Part shown: positions 8,363 to 15,804 of the stretch, piece after piece | Layout: every line of letters starts with the position of its first letter | Position numbering within the stretch: the first letter of the stretch is position 1 | Assembly: GCF_011759585.1 (NCBI RefSeq) | Contig: NZ_JAAOYV010000002.1 | Coordinates: 369,510-433,509, forward strand | Direction: 5' to 3' | Source: Frigoribacterium endophyticum | GTDB taxonomy: Bacteria > Actinomycetota > Actinomycetes > Actinomycetales > Microbacteriaceae | DNA: 64,000 nt | The notes under the pieces: generated by a model | The model's database searches: none | What the model was told of the DNA's origin: nothing | The model's input: the letters and a program-made list of their open reading frames with translations, nothing else | Translations under genes and position numbers: made by a program

Positions 8363-9682
8363 CTAGGAGCGCTTGTAGAACGGCAGCGGGACGACCGCCG
8401 CCGGGATCGCCGTGCCGCGCACGTCGACGGCGAGGCCGGGGCCCCGCTCGACGACCTCGGGGTCGACGAACGCCATGGCGACGGGGTGGCCGAGGGTCGG
8501 CGAGAGCGCCCCCGAGGTGACCTCGCCGACGACCGTGCCGTCGTCGGTGACCACCGGGTAGCCGGCGCGGGCGGCACGACGGCCCTCGAGCGCGAGGCCG
8601 ACGAGCACGCGGGCGTCGGGCGCGGGCTCGACGCCGGCCTTGCCGACGAACTCCTTCGAGGTGTCGACGACGCGGCCGAGCCCGGCCTGGGCGGGTCGCA
8701 CGTCGAGGCCGAGCTCGTGCCCGTAGAGCGGCATGCCGGCCTCGAGGCGGAGGGTGTCGCGGCTGGCGAGGCCGGCGGGGACGACGCCGCGGGGCGCGCC
8801 GGCCTCGGCGAGCGCCGCCCACAGCTCAGGTGCGGTCTCGGGGGCGAGGTAGAGCTCGAAGCCGTCCTCGCCGGTGTAGCCGGTGCGGGCGATCAGCACG
8901 GGGGCGTCGTCGAAGGTGGCCTGCAGCACGCGGTAGTAGCGGAGGGTCGACAGCGGCGCGTCGGGCTGGAGGCGGTCGCTCGTGACCAGCTCGTCGAGGA
9001 CGCCCTCGGCCTCGGGCCCCTGGATCGCGATCAGCGCGGTGTCGTCGCTCTCGTCGTCGACCGTGACGTCGAAGCCGGAGGCGCGGGTCGCGAGGGCGGA
9101 GAAGGCCGCGTCGCGGTTCGACGCGTTCGCCACGACGAGGAAGTCGTCGTCGTCGAGCCGGTACACGACCAGGTCGTCGACGATGCCGCCCTCGGCGCTG
9201 AGCAGCAGCGAGTACTTCGCGCGGCCGACCGCGATGGTCGAGAGGGTGCCGGCCAGCGCCCGGTCGAGGAAGGCCCCGGCCTCGGGGCCGGAGACGGCGA
9301 TCTCGGCCATGTGCGAGAGGTCGAAGAGGCCGGCGGCGGTGCGCACGGCGTGGTGCTCGGCGAGGTCGGAGCTGTAGCGGACGGGCATCTGCCAGCCGGC
9401 GAAGTCGGTGAAGCTCGCGCCCGCGGCGACGTGGACGTCGTGCAGCGGGCTCAGGCGCTCGTCGGGCTCGTCGGCGGCGAGCGCCTCGGCCTCCGCGCCG
9501 TCGACGACGTCGAGGTCGCCGGCGCCCGGGCCGGTCGCGACCCCCTCGGTGCCGTCGTCGCCGGTGACGACGTCGCCGACCGCCTCGGTGGCCGCGGGGG
9601 CCTCGGGCTCGAGCTCGTCGTCGACGAGGTCGGCGTCGGTGGGGCCGGGGGCGGCGGGCAGGTTCGAGGACGCGTCGGACAT
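8363..9682 (-). CDS. gcvT: Aminomethyltransferase, glycine cleavage T-protein, with acidic N-terminal extension
   Basis: The 439-residue protein transfers the one-carbon unit from lipoylated GcvH to tetrahydrofolate and releases ammonia. Core motifs are [44 protein letters not shown] and [18 protein letters not shown]. The start at 9682 has AGGAG 4 nt upstream (AGGAGTCCG). The first 75-80 residues are an Ala/Glu/Asp/Gly-rich, probably disordered segment absent from typical GcvT (about 365 residues). An alternative upstream start at 9802 would lie inside the riboswitch and is rejected. It is the first gene of the operon, about 105 bp below the riboswitch. Confidence 0.95.
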   Translation of the reverse strand: MSDASSNLPAAPGPTDADLVDDELEPEAPAATEAVGDVVTGDDGTEGVATGPGAGDLDVVDGAEAEALAADEPDERLSPLHDVHVAAGASFTDFAGWQMPVRYSSDLAEHHAVRTAAGLFDLSHMAEIAVSGPEAGAFLDRALAGTLSTIAVGRAKYSLLLSAEGGIVDDLVVYRLDDDDFLVVANASNRDAAFSALATRASGFDVTVDDESDDTALIAIQGPEAEGVLDELVTSDRLQPDAPLSTLRYYRVLQATFDDAPVLIARTGYTGEDGFELYLAPETAPELWAALAEAGAPRGVVPAGLASRDTLRLEAGMPLYGHELGLDVRPAQAGLGRVVDTSKEFVGKAGVEPAPDARVLVGLALEGRRAARAGYPVVTDDGTVVGEVTSGALSPTLGHPVAMAFVDPEVVERGPGLAVDVRGTAIPAAVVPLPFYKRS

Positions 9683-9701
9683 CGGACTCCTGGAGGGACG
9701 G

Positions 9702-9751
9702 CCCGGCCGCGGGTGTCGCCGGCCGGGAGCGATGCCGTGCAGCACCTGCAC
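9702..9751 (-). promoter_or_regulatory. Two hairpins between the glycine riboswitch and gcvT
   Basis: Reading toward gcvT, the first is GTGCAG-GTG-CTGCAC (9751-9737) and the second CCCGGCCG-N10-CGGCCGGG (9727-9702), whose foot lies about 10 nt from the Shine-Dalgarno sequence. They sit where an expression platform is expected. Which of them is alternative to the aptamer cannot be decided by eye. Confidence 0.5.
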
Positions 9752-9787
9752 GACGGGGTGGGCAGCGGCCAGCGTCGCTGGTCGCGG

Positions 9788-9998
9788 CTCCCCCTCTGTC
9801 ATGGGCCTGAGAGCTTCACCGACCGAGGTCGGCTTTCACCGTGGGCGAGGAGGACGTCGGCCGACCTGACGACGGCGCGGTGCCTCCTGCTTTTCAGAGT
9901 GGCCAGTCCGTCGCGGTACGCGTACCTGAGAGATTGGCGGGGAGCTTGCTCCTTCGGTGCCCGGTCGGCGCAGCATCTGCGCACCGGAGCTCTCCCGC
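9788..9998 (-). promoter_or_regulatory. Tandem glycine riboswitch (two aptamers)
   Basis: The transcript starts GCGGGAGAGCTCCGG (9998-9984) and contains CACCGAAGGAGCAAGCTCC and AATCTCTCAGG, the core of the first glycine aptamer. A linker follows, then CACGGTGAAAGCCGAC and AAGCTCTCAGG, closing with GACAGAGGGGGAG (about 9800-9788). These are the conserved cores of the two aptamers of the glycine class. It lies directly upstream of gcvT, the standard location, and should activate the cleavage operon when glycine is abundant. The region 10000-10080 upstream should hold the promoter; TAGGCT on the minus strand is the best -10 I see. Confidence 0.93.
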
Positions 9999-10080
9999 GA
10001 CGTGTTCGTGGCCCGATGTTCGGTTGTGGGGGCAGCCTACAGGCGGCGTGTGACGAGCAGGTTTCGTGAGGGCGAGCGGC

Positions 10081-11472
10081 TCAGCCGAGCCGAGCGGCCA
10101 GCCAGCGCACCGCGCCGGCCTCGTCGACGTAGGCCTCGTCGTCCTCCGCCGCCGCCGCGGCCCGGAGCGTCTCGCGGAACACCGGCCCGGGCGTCAGCCC
10201 CGCGTCGATGAGGTGGCGCCCCGTGAGCAGGCCGCGCCCCGGCGTCCGCGGCGTCGCCGCGGAGACCTCGCGCCAGGCGTCGGCGGCCCCCCGACGGGAC
10301 GCCCCGGCCCGCCCGGCCGCGTCGGCGTCGACCACCCGCGCCCAGTCGTCGAGCCCGGCCGGCGCGAGCCGTCGGCGCAGCCGTCGCACGGCGGGGCCGG
10401 AGGGACGCCCCGGCACCGAGACGTGGGTCATGTGCTCGCGGACGACCGGCAGCACCCGCTCCACGACGGCGCGGGGCGCCCCCATCGCGGCGAGCGTGCG
10501 CCGGGCGGGGTCGACCCCGGCCTCGGCGTGCCCGAGCGACCGCACGCGCCCGTCGTCGCCGAGCTGCGTGTGCGTGGCCTTGCCGAGGTCGTGCAGCAGG
10601 GCCCCGAGCACGGCCACCTCACGGTCGGCCGGGTCGGTGCCCTCCTCCTCGGCGGCCGTGGCCGCGGCGCGGGCCGCCAGCCCGAGGTGGGTCCACACGT
10701 CGCCCTCGGGGTGCCAGGCCGGGTCCTGCGGCACGTCGCGCACGGCCGCGAGGTCGGGCCACCGCGCGAGCCAGCCGGTCTGCTCCAGGGCGACCAGCGC
10801 CTCCGGCCAGTGGACCGCCCGGCGGGCGAGCTTCCGCCACTCGGCCCAGATCCGCTCGACGGGCAGGTCGGCCGCGGCGGGCAGCAGCTCGCGGCAGAGG
10901 GCGGCGGTCTCCGCGGCGACCGCGAAGCCGAGCCGGCCGGCCAGCTGCACGACGCGGAGGCCGCGCAGCGGGTCGTCGCCGAAGTGCTCGGAGACGTGCC
11001 TCAGCACGCCGCGCGCGAGGTCGGCCTCGCCGCCGTGCGGGTCGACGAGCTCGTGCGAGACCGGGTCCCAGGCGATGGCGCCGACGGTCAGGTCGCGACG
11101 GGCGGCGGCGGCTCGGTCGGCCTCGGCGACGCTCCGGCCCGCCACGAGCGGCTCGACCGACACCTCGACCTCCTCGCCGTCGACGACGACCGAGACGACG
11201 AGGAAGGCCGCGCCGCGGACGGCGACGGGGCCGAGCGGGGCGAGCGCGGCCCCGAGCACCTCGGTCGACACGTCGCCGTGCGCCTCGAGGTCGAGGTCGC
11301 GGGGAGGCTCGGGCGGCAGGCCGCGCCGCTCGGCGAGCAGCGCGTCGCGCACGGTGCCGCCCACCACGAGGGGGCGGAGGCCGAGGTCCGTCAGCACGCC
11401 GACGACGGCCGAGGAGGCGCGGGTCGGCACGACGAGGCCCGGTGCGGCCCGGCGGCCGCCCGCGTCGGTCAC
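10081..11472 (-). CDS. CCA-adding tRNA nucleotidyltransferase-type protein with HD domain
   Basis: This 463-residue protein has the nucleotidyltransferase-class-II head: VVGGTVRDALL (flexible loop GG..RD), PRDLDLEAHGD (metal-binding Asp pair), RRDLTVGAIAWD, and the RNA/SrmB-like segment DPLRGLRVVQLAGRLGF. It is followed by an HD phosphohydrolase-like domain with LLHDLGKATH and VREHMTH. These proteins add or repair the 3' CCA of tRNA, and the HD part hydrolyses 2',3'-cyclic phosphates or nucleotides. The GTG at 11472 overlaps the preceding stop (GTGA). Actinobacteria usually carry another CCA enzyme near oriC, so this could be a specialised paralogue. Confidence 0.8.
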   Translation of the reverse strand: MTDAGGRRAAPGLVVPTRASSAVVGVLTDLGLRPLVVGGTVRDALLAERRGLPPEPPRDLDLEAHGDVSTEVLGAALAPLGPVAVRGAAFLVVSVVVDGEEVEVSVEPLVAGRSVAEADRAAAARRDLTVGAIAWDPVSHELVDPHGGEADLARGVLRHVSEHFGDDPLRGLRVVQLAGRLGFAVAAETAALCRELLPAAADLPVERIWAEWRKLARRAVHWPEALVALEQTGWLARWPDLAAVRDVPQDPAWHPEGDVWTHLGLAARAAATAAEEEGTDPADREVAVLGALLHDLGKATHTQLGDDGRVRSLGHAEAGVDPARRTLAAMGAPRAVVERVLPVVREHMTHVSVPGRPSGPAVRRLRRRLAPAGLDDWARVVDADAAGRAGASRRGAADAWREVSAATPRTPGRGLLTGRHLIDAGLTPGPVFRETLRAAAAAEDDEAYVDEAGAVRWLAARLG

Positions 11473-11960
11473 GCCAGGGGGCCGGTGAAGCGGCCGGGGA
11501 ACGGCACCGGCACGTCGTCGCGCTCGTCGGCCGCGAGCACCGCGTCGCGCACGTGCGCCATGAGCACGGCGATGTCGGGCGGGAGCTGGGCCTGCGAGGC
11601 GCCCCCGTCGTCGACGACCTCGTCGAGCACGAGCACGCGCACCCCGGCGAGCAGCTCGGGCGGCGAGGGCACGGCCACGTACGTCGTGCCCGGCAGCAGC
11701 AGCCACTCACGCTGCCAGGGCTGCGACGAGAGCGCCGAGAGGTCGCGGCCCGTGCGCGTGACGACGGCGACGAGCGTCGGCCAGCCGAGGTTGTCGGAGG
11801 CCACCAGCGGGTCGAGGCTCGCGGGCGTCGGCACCGTGACGCGGAGCGGCGTCGCGGGCAGCGCCTCCTCCGCGCTCGAGCGGAAGACGACCGCGGGCGA
11901 CGGGGGCATCGCGAGGGCGGCGGAGACGACGTCGGTGGGCTGCGGCGTGGCGGAGGTCAT
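11469..11960 (-). CDS. Hypothetical protein, translationally coupled to the CCA-type gene
   Basis: This is a 163-residue soluble protein with no signal peptide or membrane segment. I do not recognise it firmly. A run around LLLPGTTYVAV after RTGRDLSALSSQ recalls the strand pattern of ADP-ribosyltransferase-like (exoenzyme) folds, but the catalytic triad is not evident. The ATG at 11960 starts it; its stop overlaps the GTG of the CCA-type gene, so the two are probably co-expressed. Composition matches its neighbours. Confidence 0.65.
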   Translation of the reverse strand: MTSATPQPTDVVSAALAMPPSPAVVFRSSAEEALPATPLRVTVPTPASLDPLVASDNLGWPTLVAVVTRTGRDLSALSSQPWQREWLLLPGTTYVAVPSPPELLAGVRVLVLDEVVDDGGASQAQLPPDIAVLMAHVRDAVLAADERDDVPVPFPGRFTGPLA

Positions 11961-11983
11961 GGTGCGCCGATCCTGCCACGGAC

Positions 11984-12017
11984 GACGCCCCGGCCGCGGG
12001 GTCGCGGTCGGGGCGTC
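11984..12017 (-). terminator. Hairpin after the SseB-like gene
   Basis: GACGCCCCG (11984-11992) pairs perfectly with CGGGGCGTC (12009-12017) around a 16-nt loop. It lies in the 137-bp gap between the SseB-like gene and the downstream hypothetical gene, both minus strand, and is a plausible terminator or attenuator. Confidence 0.55.
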
Positions 12018-12097
12018 GGGGAGGTCGGGCGGGGCGGGGTCGAGCTCGCGGCCGATCCGGGTGGGCGATCGAGACGCGGCGCGGTCGAGCCGGGGCG

Positions 12098-12556
12098 TCA
12101 GGCCTGGGCGGGCGTGCCGGGCTGACCGGGCTCGGGCGAGCCGGCGGCCTGGTGGGCCGCCACCAGCGCGCGCACGTCGCCGGCGAGCTGGGCCACGCCC
12201 TCGGGCAGCATCTCGAAGCCCTCGGCGTTGCCGGGGTTCACGACGAGGCCGGTCTGGGCCGGGATGGCCTGCACGAGCTCGGCGGCGGGCAGCACGGCCG
12301 TGAACTGCGCCACGCCCTTCACCTGCTCGCCGACCATGTCGACGTGGGTGAAGGCGGCGAGCATCGGCGTGCCCTCGCGGTCGAACAGCACGGGCTGCAG
12401 GTCGTTCAGGGACTCCTGGGCGTCGGTCGCGGTGGGCACCACGACCTGCGAGTTGACGAACTCGGCGAGGACGGAGTTCATGTCTCCCTCCCCTGCCTGG
12501 CCCTTGCTGATGGCCTGCTCGAGGGCGGTGGGTTCGCGGTTCTCCGTAGCGGTCAT
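12098..12556 (-). CDS. SseB-family protein
   Basis: The 152-residue protein resembles the SseB N-terminal domain family: a helical start (ALEQAISKGQAGEGDMNSVLAEFVNSQVVVP), then PVLFDREGTPMLAAFTH, and a C-terminal half with TGLVVNPGNAEGFEMLPEG. The function of this family in actinobacteria is unknown; the domain often occurs as a small stand-alone cytoplasmic protein. The C-terminus is Pro/Gly/Ala-rich. The start at 12556 has only a weak purine stretch, so a slightly downstream start is possible. Confidence 0.75.
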   Translation of the reverse strand: MTATENREPTALEQAISKGQAGEGDMNSVLAEFVNSQVVVPTATDAQESLNDLQPVLFDREGTPMLAAFTHVDMVGEQVKGVAQFTAVLPAAELVQAIPAQTGLVVNPGNAEGFEMLPEGVAQLAGDVRALVAAHQAAGSPEPGQPGTPAQA

Positions 12557-12607
12557 CCGTCGATCCTGCCCGCTCGACCTCCGAGTCGGCTCCGTGGGGT
12601 CGGCGCG

Positions 12608-13426
12608 TCAGCCGACCCGCGCCTCCGCCCGGCCCACGACGACCGTCGCGTCGCGGTCGTCGTCGCGGTGCACGCGGGTCGCCAGGCCGGCGGCGGCCAG
12701 CAGGGCCTCCGTGGCGTCGGCCTGCGCCTCGCTCGTCTCGACCAGGAGGCTGCCGCCGGGGGCGAGCCAGGCCCGCGCCTCCCCCGCGATCCTCCGGTGC
12801 AGGTCGAGGCCGTCGGCGCCGCCGTCGAGGGCGAGCACGGACTCGTGGAGGCGCGCCTCGGGCGGCATCGTCGCGATCGCGCTCGTCGGGACGTACGGCG
12901 CGTTGGCGACCAGCACGTCGACCCGGCCGAGGAGGCGCGGGGGCAGCGGCCGGAACAGGTCGCCCTCGAGCACGGACGCGCGGTCGCCGAGGGTGCGCCG
13001 GGCACGGCCGACCGCGGCGGGGTCGAGGTCGGCCGCCACGAGGTCGAGGGCGGGGCGGCGGTGCAGCAGGGCCGCGGAGACGGCGGCGACGCCGCAGCAG
13101 AGCTCGACGACGACGGGGCGGACGGGCGCGCCGGGGCCCGCGGCACGGAGGAGGGCGTCGGCGACGTCGACGAGCAGCTCGGTGCGGCGACGCGGGACGA
13201 ACACGCCCGGCACGACGGGGACGCGCAGGCCGTCGAACGAGGCCCAGCCGAGCACCTGCTCGAGGGGCTCGCCCGCGACGCGGCGACGGACCATCGCCTC
13301 CCGTTCGCTGCCGGTCGCGGCCTCGACGAGCAGCCGGGCCTCGTCCTCCGCGAAGACACAGCCGGCGGCGCGCAGGCGCTCGACGACGTGCTGCTCGTCG
13401 CCCTGCCCCGCCCGCTGCTCGACCAC
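12608..13426 (-). CDS. PrmC-like N5-glutamine/SAM-dependent methyltransferase
   Basis: The protein has 272 residues from the GTG at 13426, the first start after the upstream intergenic repeat. A helical N-terminal domain (RRRVAGEPLEQVLGWASFDGLRVPVVPGVFVPRRRTE) matches the substrate-binding domain of PrmC/HemK, and the SAM-binding fold shows VVELCCGVAAVSAAL and DLDPAAVGRARR. The catalytic NPPY of true PrmC, which modifies release-factor glutamine, is NAPYVP here. That change, and the divergent PLEQVLG region, suggest a paralogue with a different target rather than the housekeeping PrmC. Cytoplasmic; no partner gene adjacent. Confidence 0.8.
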   Translation of the reverse strand: MVEQRAGQGDEQHVVERLRAAGCVFAEDEARLLVEAATGSEREAMVRRRVAGEPLEQVLGWASFDGLRVPVVPGVFVPRRRTELLVDVADALLRAAGPGAPVRPVVVELCCGVAAVSAALLHRRPALDLVAADLDPAAVGRARRTLGDRASVLEGDLFRPLPPRLLGRVDVLVANAPYVPTSAIATMPPEARLHESVLALDGGADGLDLHRRIAGEARAWLAPGGSLLVETSEAQADATEALLAAAGLATRVHRDDDRDATVVVGRAEARVG

Positions 13427-13447
13427 GCCGCCAGCGTAGGCCCGGGT

Positions 13448-13513
13448 GCGGCGGGTCGCCGTCCTCCCCGGCGGGCCGGCGCGGGCCCGCCCACGAGGAC
13501 AGGGACCCGCCGC
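13448..13513. repeat. Imperfect 19-bp inverted repeat in a divergent intergenic region
   Basis: The arms 13448-13466 and 13495-13513 match at 17 of 19 positions (left arm begins GCGGCGGGTC, right arm ends GACCCGCCGC) with a 28-bp GC-rich spacer. It lies between the divergent PrmC-like and FBP genes, so it cannot be a simple gene-end terminator. It may be an operator, an extragenic palindrome or a leader hairpin. Confidence 0.5.
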
Positions 13514-13611
13514 ATCGGCACGGCACGGCACCCGCACCGCACCAGGCCCACGCCCGGCGGCGGCGGAGCCGGGCCGCGTAGGCTCGCAGCACCGACGGCA
13601 CGAGGGAGAAC

Positions 13612-14094
13612 ATGAAGCCGCTGACCGAGTCCGACATCCGCGAGTCGTTCGTCAACGCCCTGCCGGGCGACCTGGACCGCCTGCCCATCCCCGGCCTGCA
13701 CGAGATGCTCTGGAGCGAGCGCGAGTTCCTCGGCTGGCGCGACCCGCAGGCCCACCAGCGCGGCTACATCGTGCACTGGGTCGACGACCGCCCGGTGGGC
13801 CTCGTCGTGCGCTCCTCCGGCGCCTCGCTCCGCCCCGGCATCGCGGCGATGTGCTCGCTCTGCCACTCCCCCCAGCCGGCCACGCAGGTGCGGCTCTTCA
13901 CGGCGCCGAAGGCGGGCGAGGCGGGAGCCAACGGCGACACCGTCGGCACCTACATCTGCGAGGACCTCGCGTGCTCGCTGCTGATCCGGGTCGCGCCGCC
14001 GCACCTCAACCCGCCCGAGCAGATCGACCGCCGGGCCGCGGGCCTCACCGAGCGCGTCCGAGGATTCACGGCGAACGTCCTGAAGACGGCCTGA
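13612..14094 (+). CDS. FBP (treble-clef zinc finger) domain protein
   Basis: This 160-residue cytoplasmic protein has a helical N-terminus (residues 1-60) and a treble-clef finger: C-x2-C in MCSLCHSP near residue 84 and C-x4-C in YICEDLAC near 120. This is the pattern of the FBP domain, the C-terminal zinc finger of the FusB-type EF-G-binding proteins that rescue EF-G stalled by fusidic acid. Actinobacterial homologues are common and mostly uncharacterised. GGGAG lies 7 nt before the ATG. Involvement in ribosome or EF-G recycling is an inference from the family. Confidence 0.85.
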   Translation: MKPLTESDIRESFVNALPGDLDRLPIPGLHEMLWSEREFLGWRDPQAHQRGYIVHWVDDRPVGLVVRSSGASLRPGIAAMCSLCHSPQPATQVRLFTAPKAGEAGANGDTVGTYICEDLACSLLIRVAPPHLNPPEQIDRRAAGLTERVRGFTANVLKTA

Positions 14095-14165
14095 CCACCG
14101 CCCTATCGTCGAGGAGGCGCGGTGCCGGTCGGCACCCCGCCCCACGAACCGCAGAGGGAGACCCC

Positions 14166-14480
14166 GTGTCCGTCGTCAAGATCAACGCCATCCACGTGCC
14201 CGAGGGGGCCGGCTCCGAGCTGGAGTCGCGCTTCGCCGCCCGTAAGCACTCGGTCGACGGGGCCCCCGGCTTCGAGGGGTTCCAGCTGCTCCGCCCCGTC
14301 GCGGGCGAGTCGCGGTACTTCGTCGTCACGACCTGGGCCGACGAGGAGTCGTTCCGCGCGTGGTCCGAGACGGGCGCGAAGGCAGCCCACGCCGGGCCTC
14401 CCGCGGACGGTGCCGACGCCCCGCGCCGGCCCGTCGCCTCGGGCGCCGACCTGCTCGAGTTCGAGGTCGTCGAGCTCTAG
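14166..14480 (+). CDS. Antibiotic biosynthesis monooxygenase (ABM) domain protein
   Basis: The protein has 104 residues from a GTG at 14166, preceded by GAGGGAGA. It is a single ferredoxin-like ABM domain: VVKINAIHVPEGAGSELESRFAAR, GFEGFQLLRPV and YFVVTTWADEESFRAW. The closest described class is the HmoA/IsdG-like heme-degrading or quinone monooxygenases, but the residues that define heme degradation are not certain here. It lies 71 bp after the FBP gene. A copy of the GGAGGCGCGGTGCCGG element (14113-14136) lies in the gap. Confidence 0.8.
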   Translation: MSVVKINAIHVPEGAGSELESRFAARKHSVDGAPGFEGFQLLRPVAGESRYFVVTTWADEESFRAWSETGAKAAHAGPPADGADAPRRPVASGADLLEFEVVEL

Positions 14481-14490
14481 CCCGCGCCTG

Positions 14491-14553
14491 GGGAACCCCG
14501 TCGTCACCCCGGAACCCTGCCGCGGCGGGGTTCCCGGGCGAGGACGGGGTTCC
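14491..14553 (+). terminator. Nested alternative hairpins after the ABM gene
   Basis: One left arm, GGGAACCCCGTC (14491-14502), can pair with either of two right arms: CGGGGTTCCC (14526-14535) or GACGGGGTTCC (14543-14553). Both pairings are perfect over 10-11 bp. It begins 10 nt after the stop codon and probably terminates the ABM transcript. The rest of the 199-bp gap up to 14680 shows no gene; it should hold the promoter of the exported protein that follows. Confidence 0.6.
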
Positions 14554-14679
14554 TCTGCGAGAGCGGGTGCCTCGACGTCGAAGTGCCGTGCCCCGCGTCC
14601 CCAGTGGACTCCAGGCTTCCCGCGTACCCTGCTGCCCAGTCGCCGACCCGTCCGGGTCGACCCGAGAGGTGTCGTCACC

Positions 14680-15804
14680 ATGAAGAAGTCCGCCCGCTGG
14701 ATCACCGCCGCGGCCGTCCCGGTCGCCGTCGTCGCCGCCGGGGTCGTCGTGCCCGCCGTCTCGGCGAACGCCGAGGTCTCGCTGCCCGACAAGTCGGCGT
14801 CGCAGATCCTCCAGATGATCGCGGGCAGCTCCGACGCCGCGTTCTCCGGCACCGTCGAGCAGACCAGCGACCTGGGCCTGCCCGAGCTGCCGGCCTCGGC
14901 CTCGCGCGGGGGCTCGGGCGACTCCGTCTCGCAGGCCCTCGAGCTGCTGACCGGCAGCCACACCGCCCAGGTCTTCGTCGACGGGCCGTCGAAGCAGCGC
15001 GTCCAGGTCGTGGAGGACCTCGCCGAGCGCGACGTCGTGCGCGACGGCGACAGCGTCTGGGCCTGGGACAGCAGCACCAAGGAGGCGACGCACGCCACCC
15101 TGCCGGAGCACGAGGCCCGCGAGCTGCCGAGCACGCTGCCCGACGGCACCGCGGTGCCGCAGACGCCCGCCGAGCTGGCCGACGCGCTCGTGGCCGCCGT
15201 CGAGCCCAGCACGACCGTGACCACGAGCGACGACGTCTCCGTCGCCGGCCGTGACGCGTACCAGATCGTCCTCACCCCCGACGACGCCTCGACGCTCGTC
15301 GGCAGCGCCACGCTCACCGTCGACGCCGAGACCGGCGTGCCCCTCAAGGTCGTCGTGGCCGCGAAGGGCCAGGCCGACCCGGCCTTCTCGGTGGGCTTCA
15401 CCGACGTGGACTTCCGGGCCCCCGACTCCGACGTGTTCGACTTCACGGCGCCCGCCGGGGCCGACGTCACCGAGGTCACGCCGCCCGCCGAGGGCACCGG
15501 CCACGACGGCCACGGCTCCGACGCCCAGGGCGAGCGCCCGACCGTCGTGGGGTCGGGCTGGAGCACCGTCGTCGGCCTGCCGGCCTCGACGTCGACGGAC
15601 GCAGCGGTGGGCGGCCAGCCCGCTGACCAGGCCGAGGGAGACGCCGGCGACGCCGCCGCGCTGCTCGACCAGGTGACCACCGCCGTCGACGGGGGCCGCG
15701 TGCTGCAGACCTCGCTGGTGAGCGTCTTCCTGGCCGACGACGGCCGGGTGTGGGTGGGGTCCGTGGACGCCGACGCCCTCCGCACCGCCGCCGTCGGCCG
15801 GTGA
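14680..15804 (+). CDS. Exported LolA/RseB-like protein (DUF2092 type)
   Basis: The protein has 374 residues with a cleavable signal peptide (KKSARW, a hydrophobic core to about residue 27, VSANA before the mature AEVSLPDKSA). The mature part alternates strands as in LolA/RseB/MucB-type beta sheets: SDAAFSGTVEQTSDLGLPELP, HTAQVFVDGPSKQRVQVV, VWAWDSSTKEATHATLP and DVFDFTAPAGADV. There is no lipobox Cys. In Gram-positives such proteins are annotated as outer-membrane lipoprotein carrier-like, but the role is unknown; they often precede an ABC exporter, as here, where its TGA overlaps the ATPase GTG. It may sense or bind a hydrophobic ligand for that exporter. Confidence 0.8.
   Translation: MKKSARWITAAAVPVAVVAAGVVVPAVSANAEVSLPDKSASQILQMIAGSSDAAFSGTVEQTSDLGLPELPASASRGGSGDSVSQALELLTGSHTAQVFVDGPSKQRVQVVEDLAERDVVRDGDSVWAWDSSTKEATHATLPEHEARELPSTLPDGTAVPQTPAELADALVAAVEPSTTVTTSDDVSVAGRDAYQIVLTPDDASTLVGSATLTVDAETGVPLKVVVAAKGQADPAFSVGFTDVDFRAPDSDVFDFTAPAGADVTEVTPPAEGTGHDGHGSDAQGERPTVVGSGWSTVVGLPASTSTDAAVGGQPADQAEGDAGDAAALLDQVTTAVDGGRVLQTSLVSVFLADDGRVWVGSVDADALRTAAVGR

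Noticed and set aside
9683-9802. Upstream in-frame start for gcvT
   Set aside because: It would put translation inside the second glycine aptamer; the start at 9682 has a good ribosome site.
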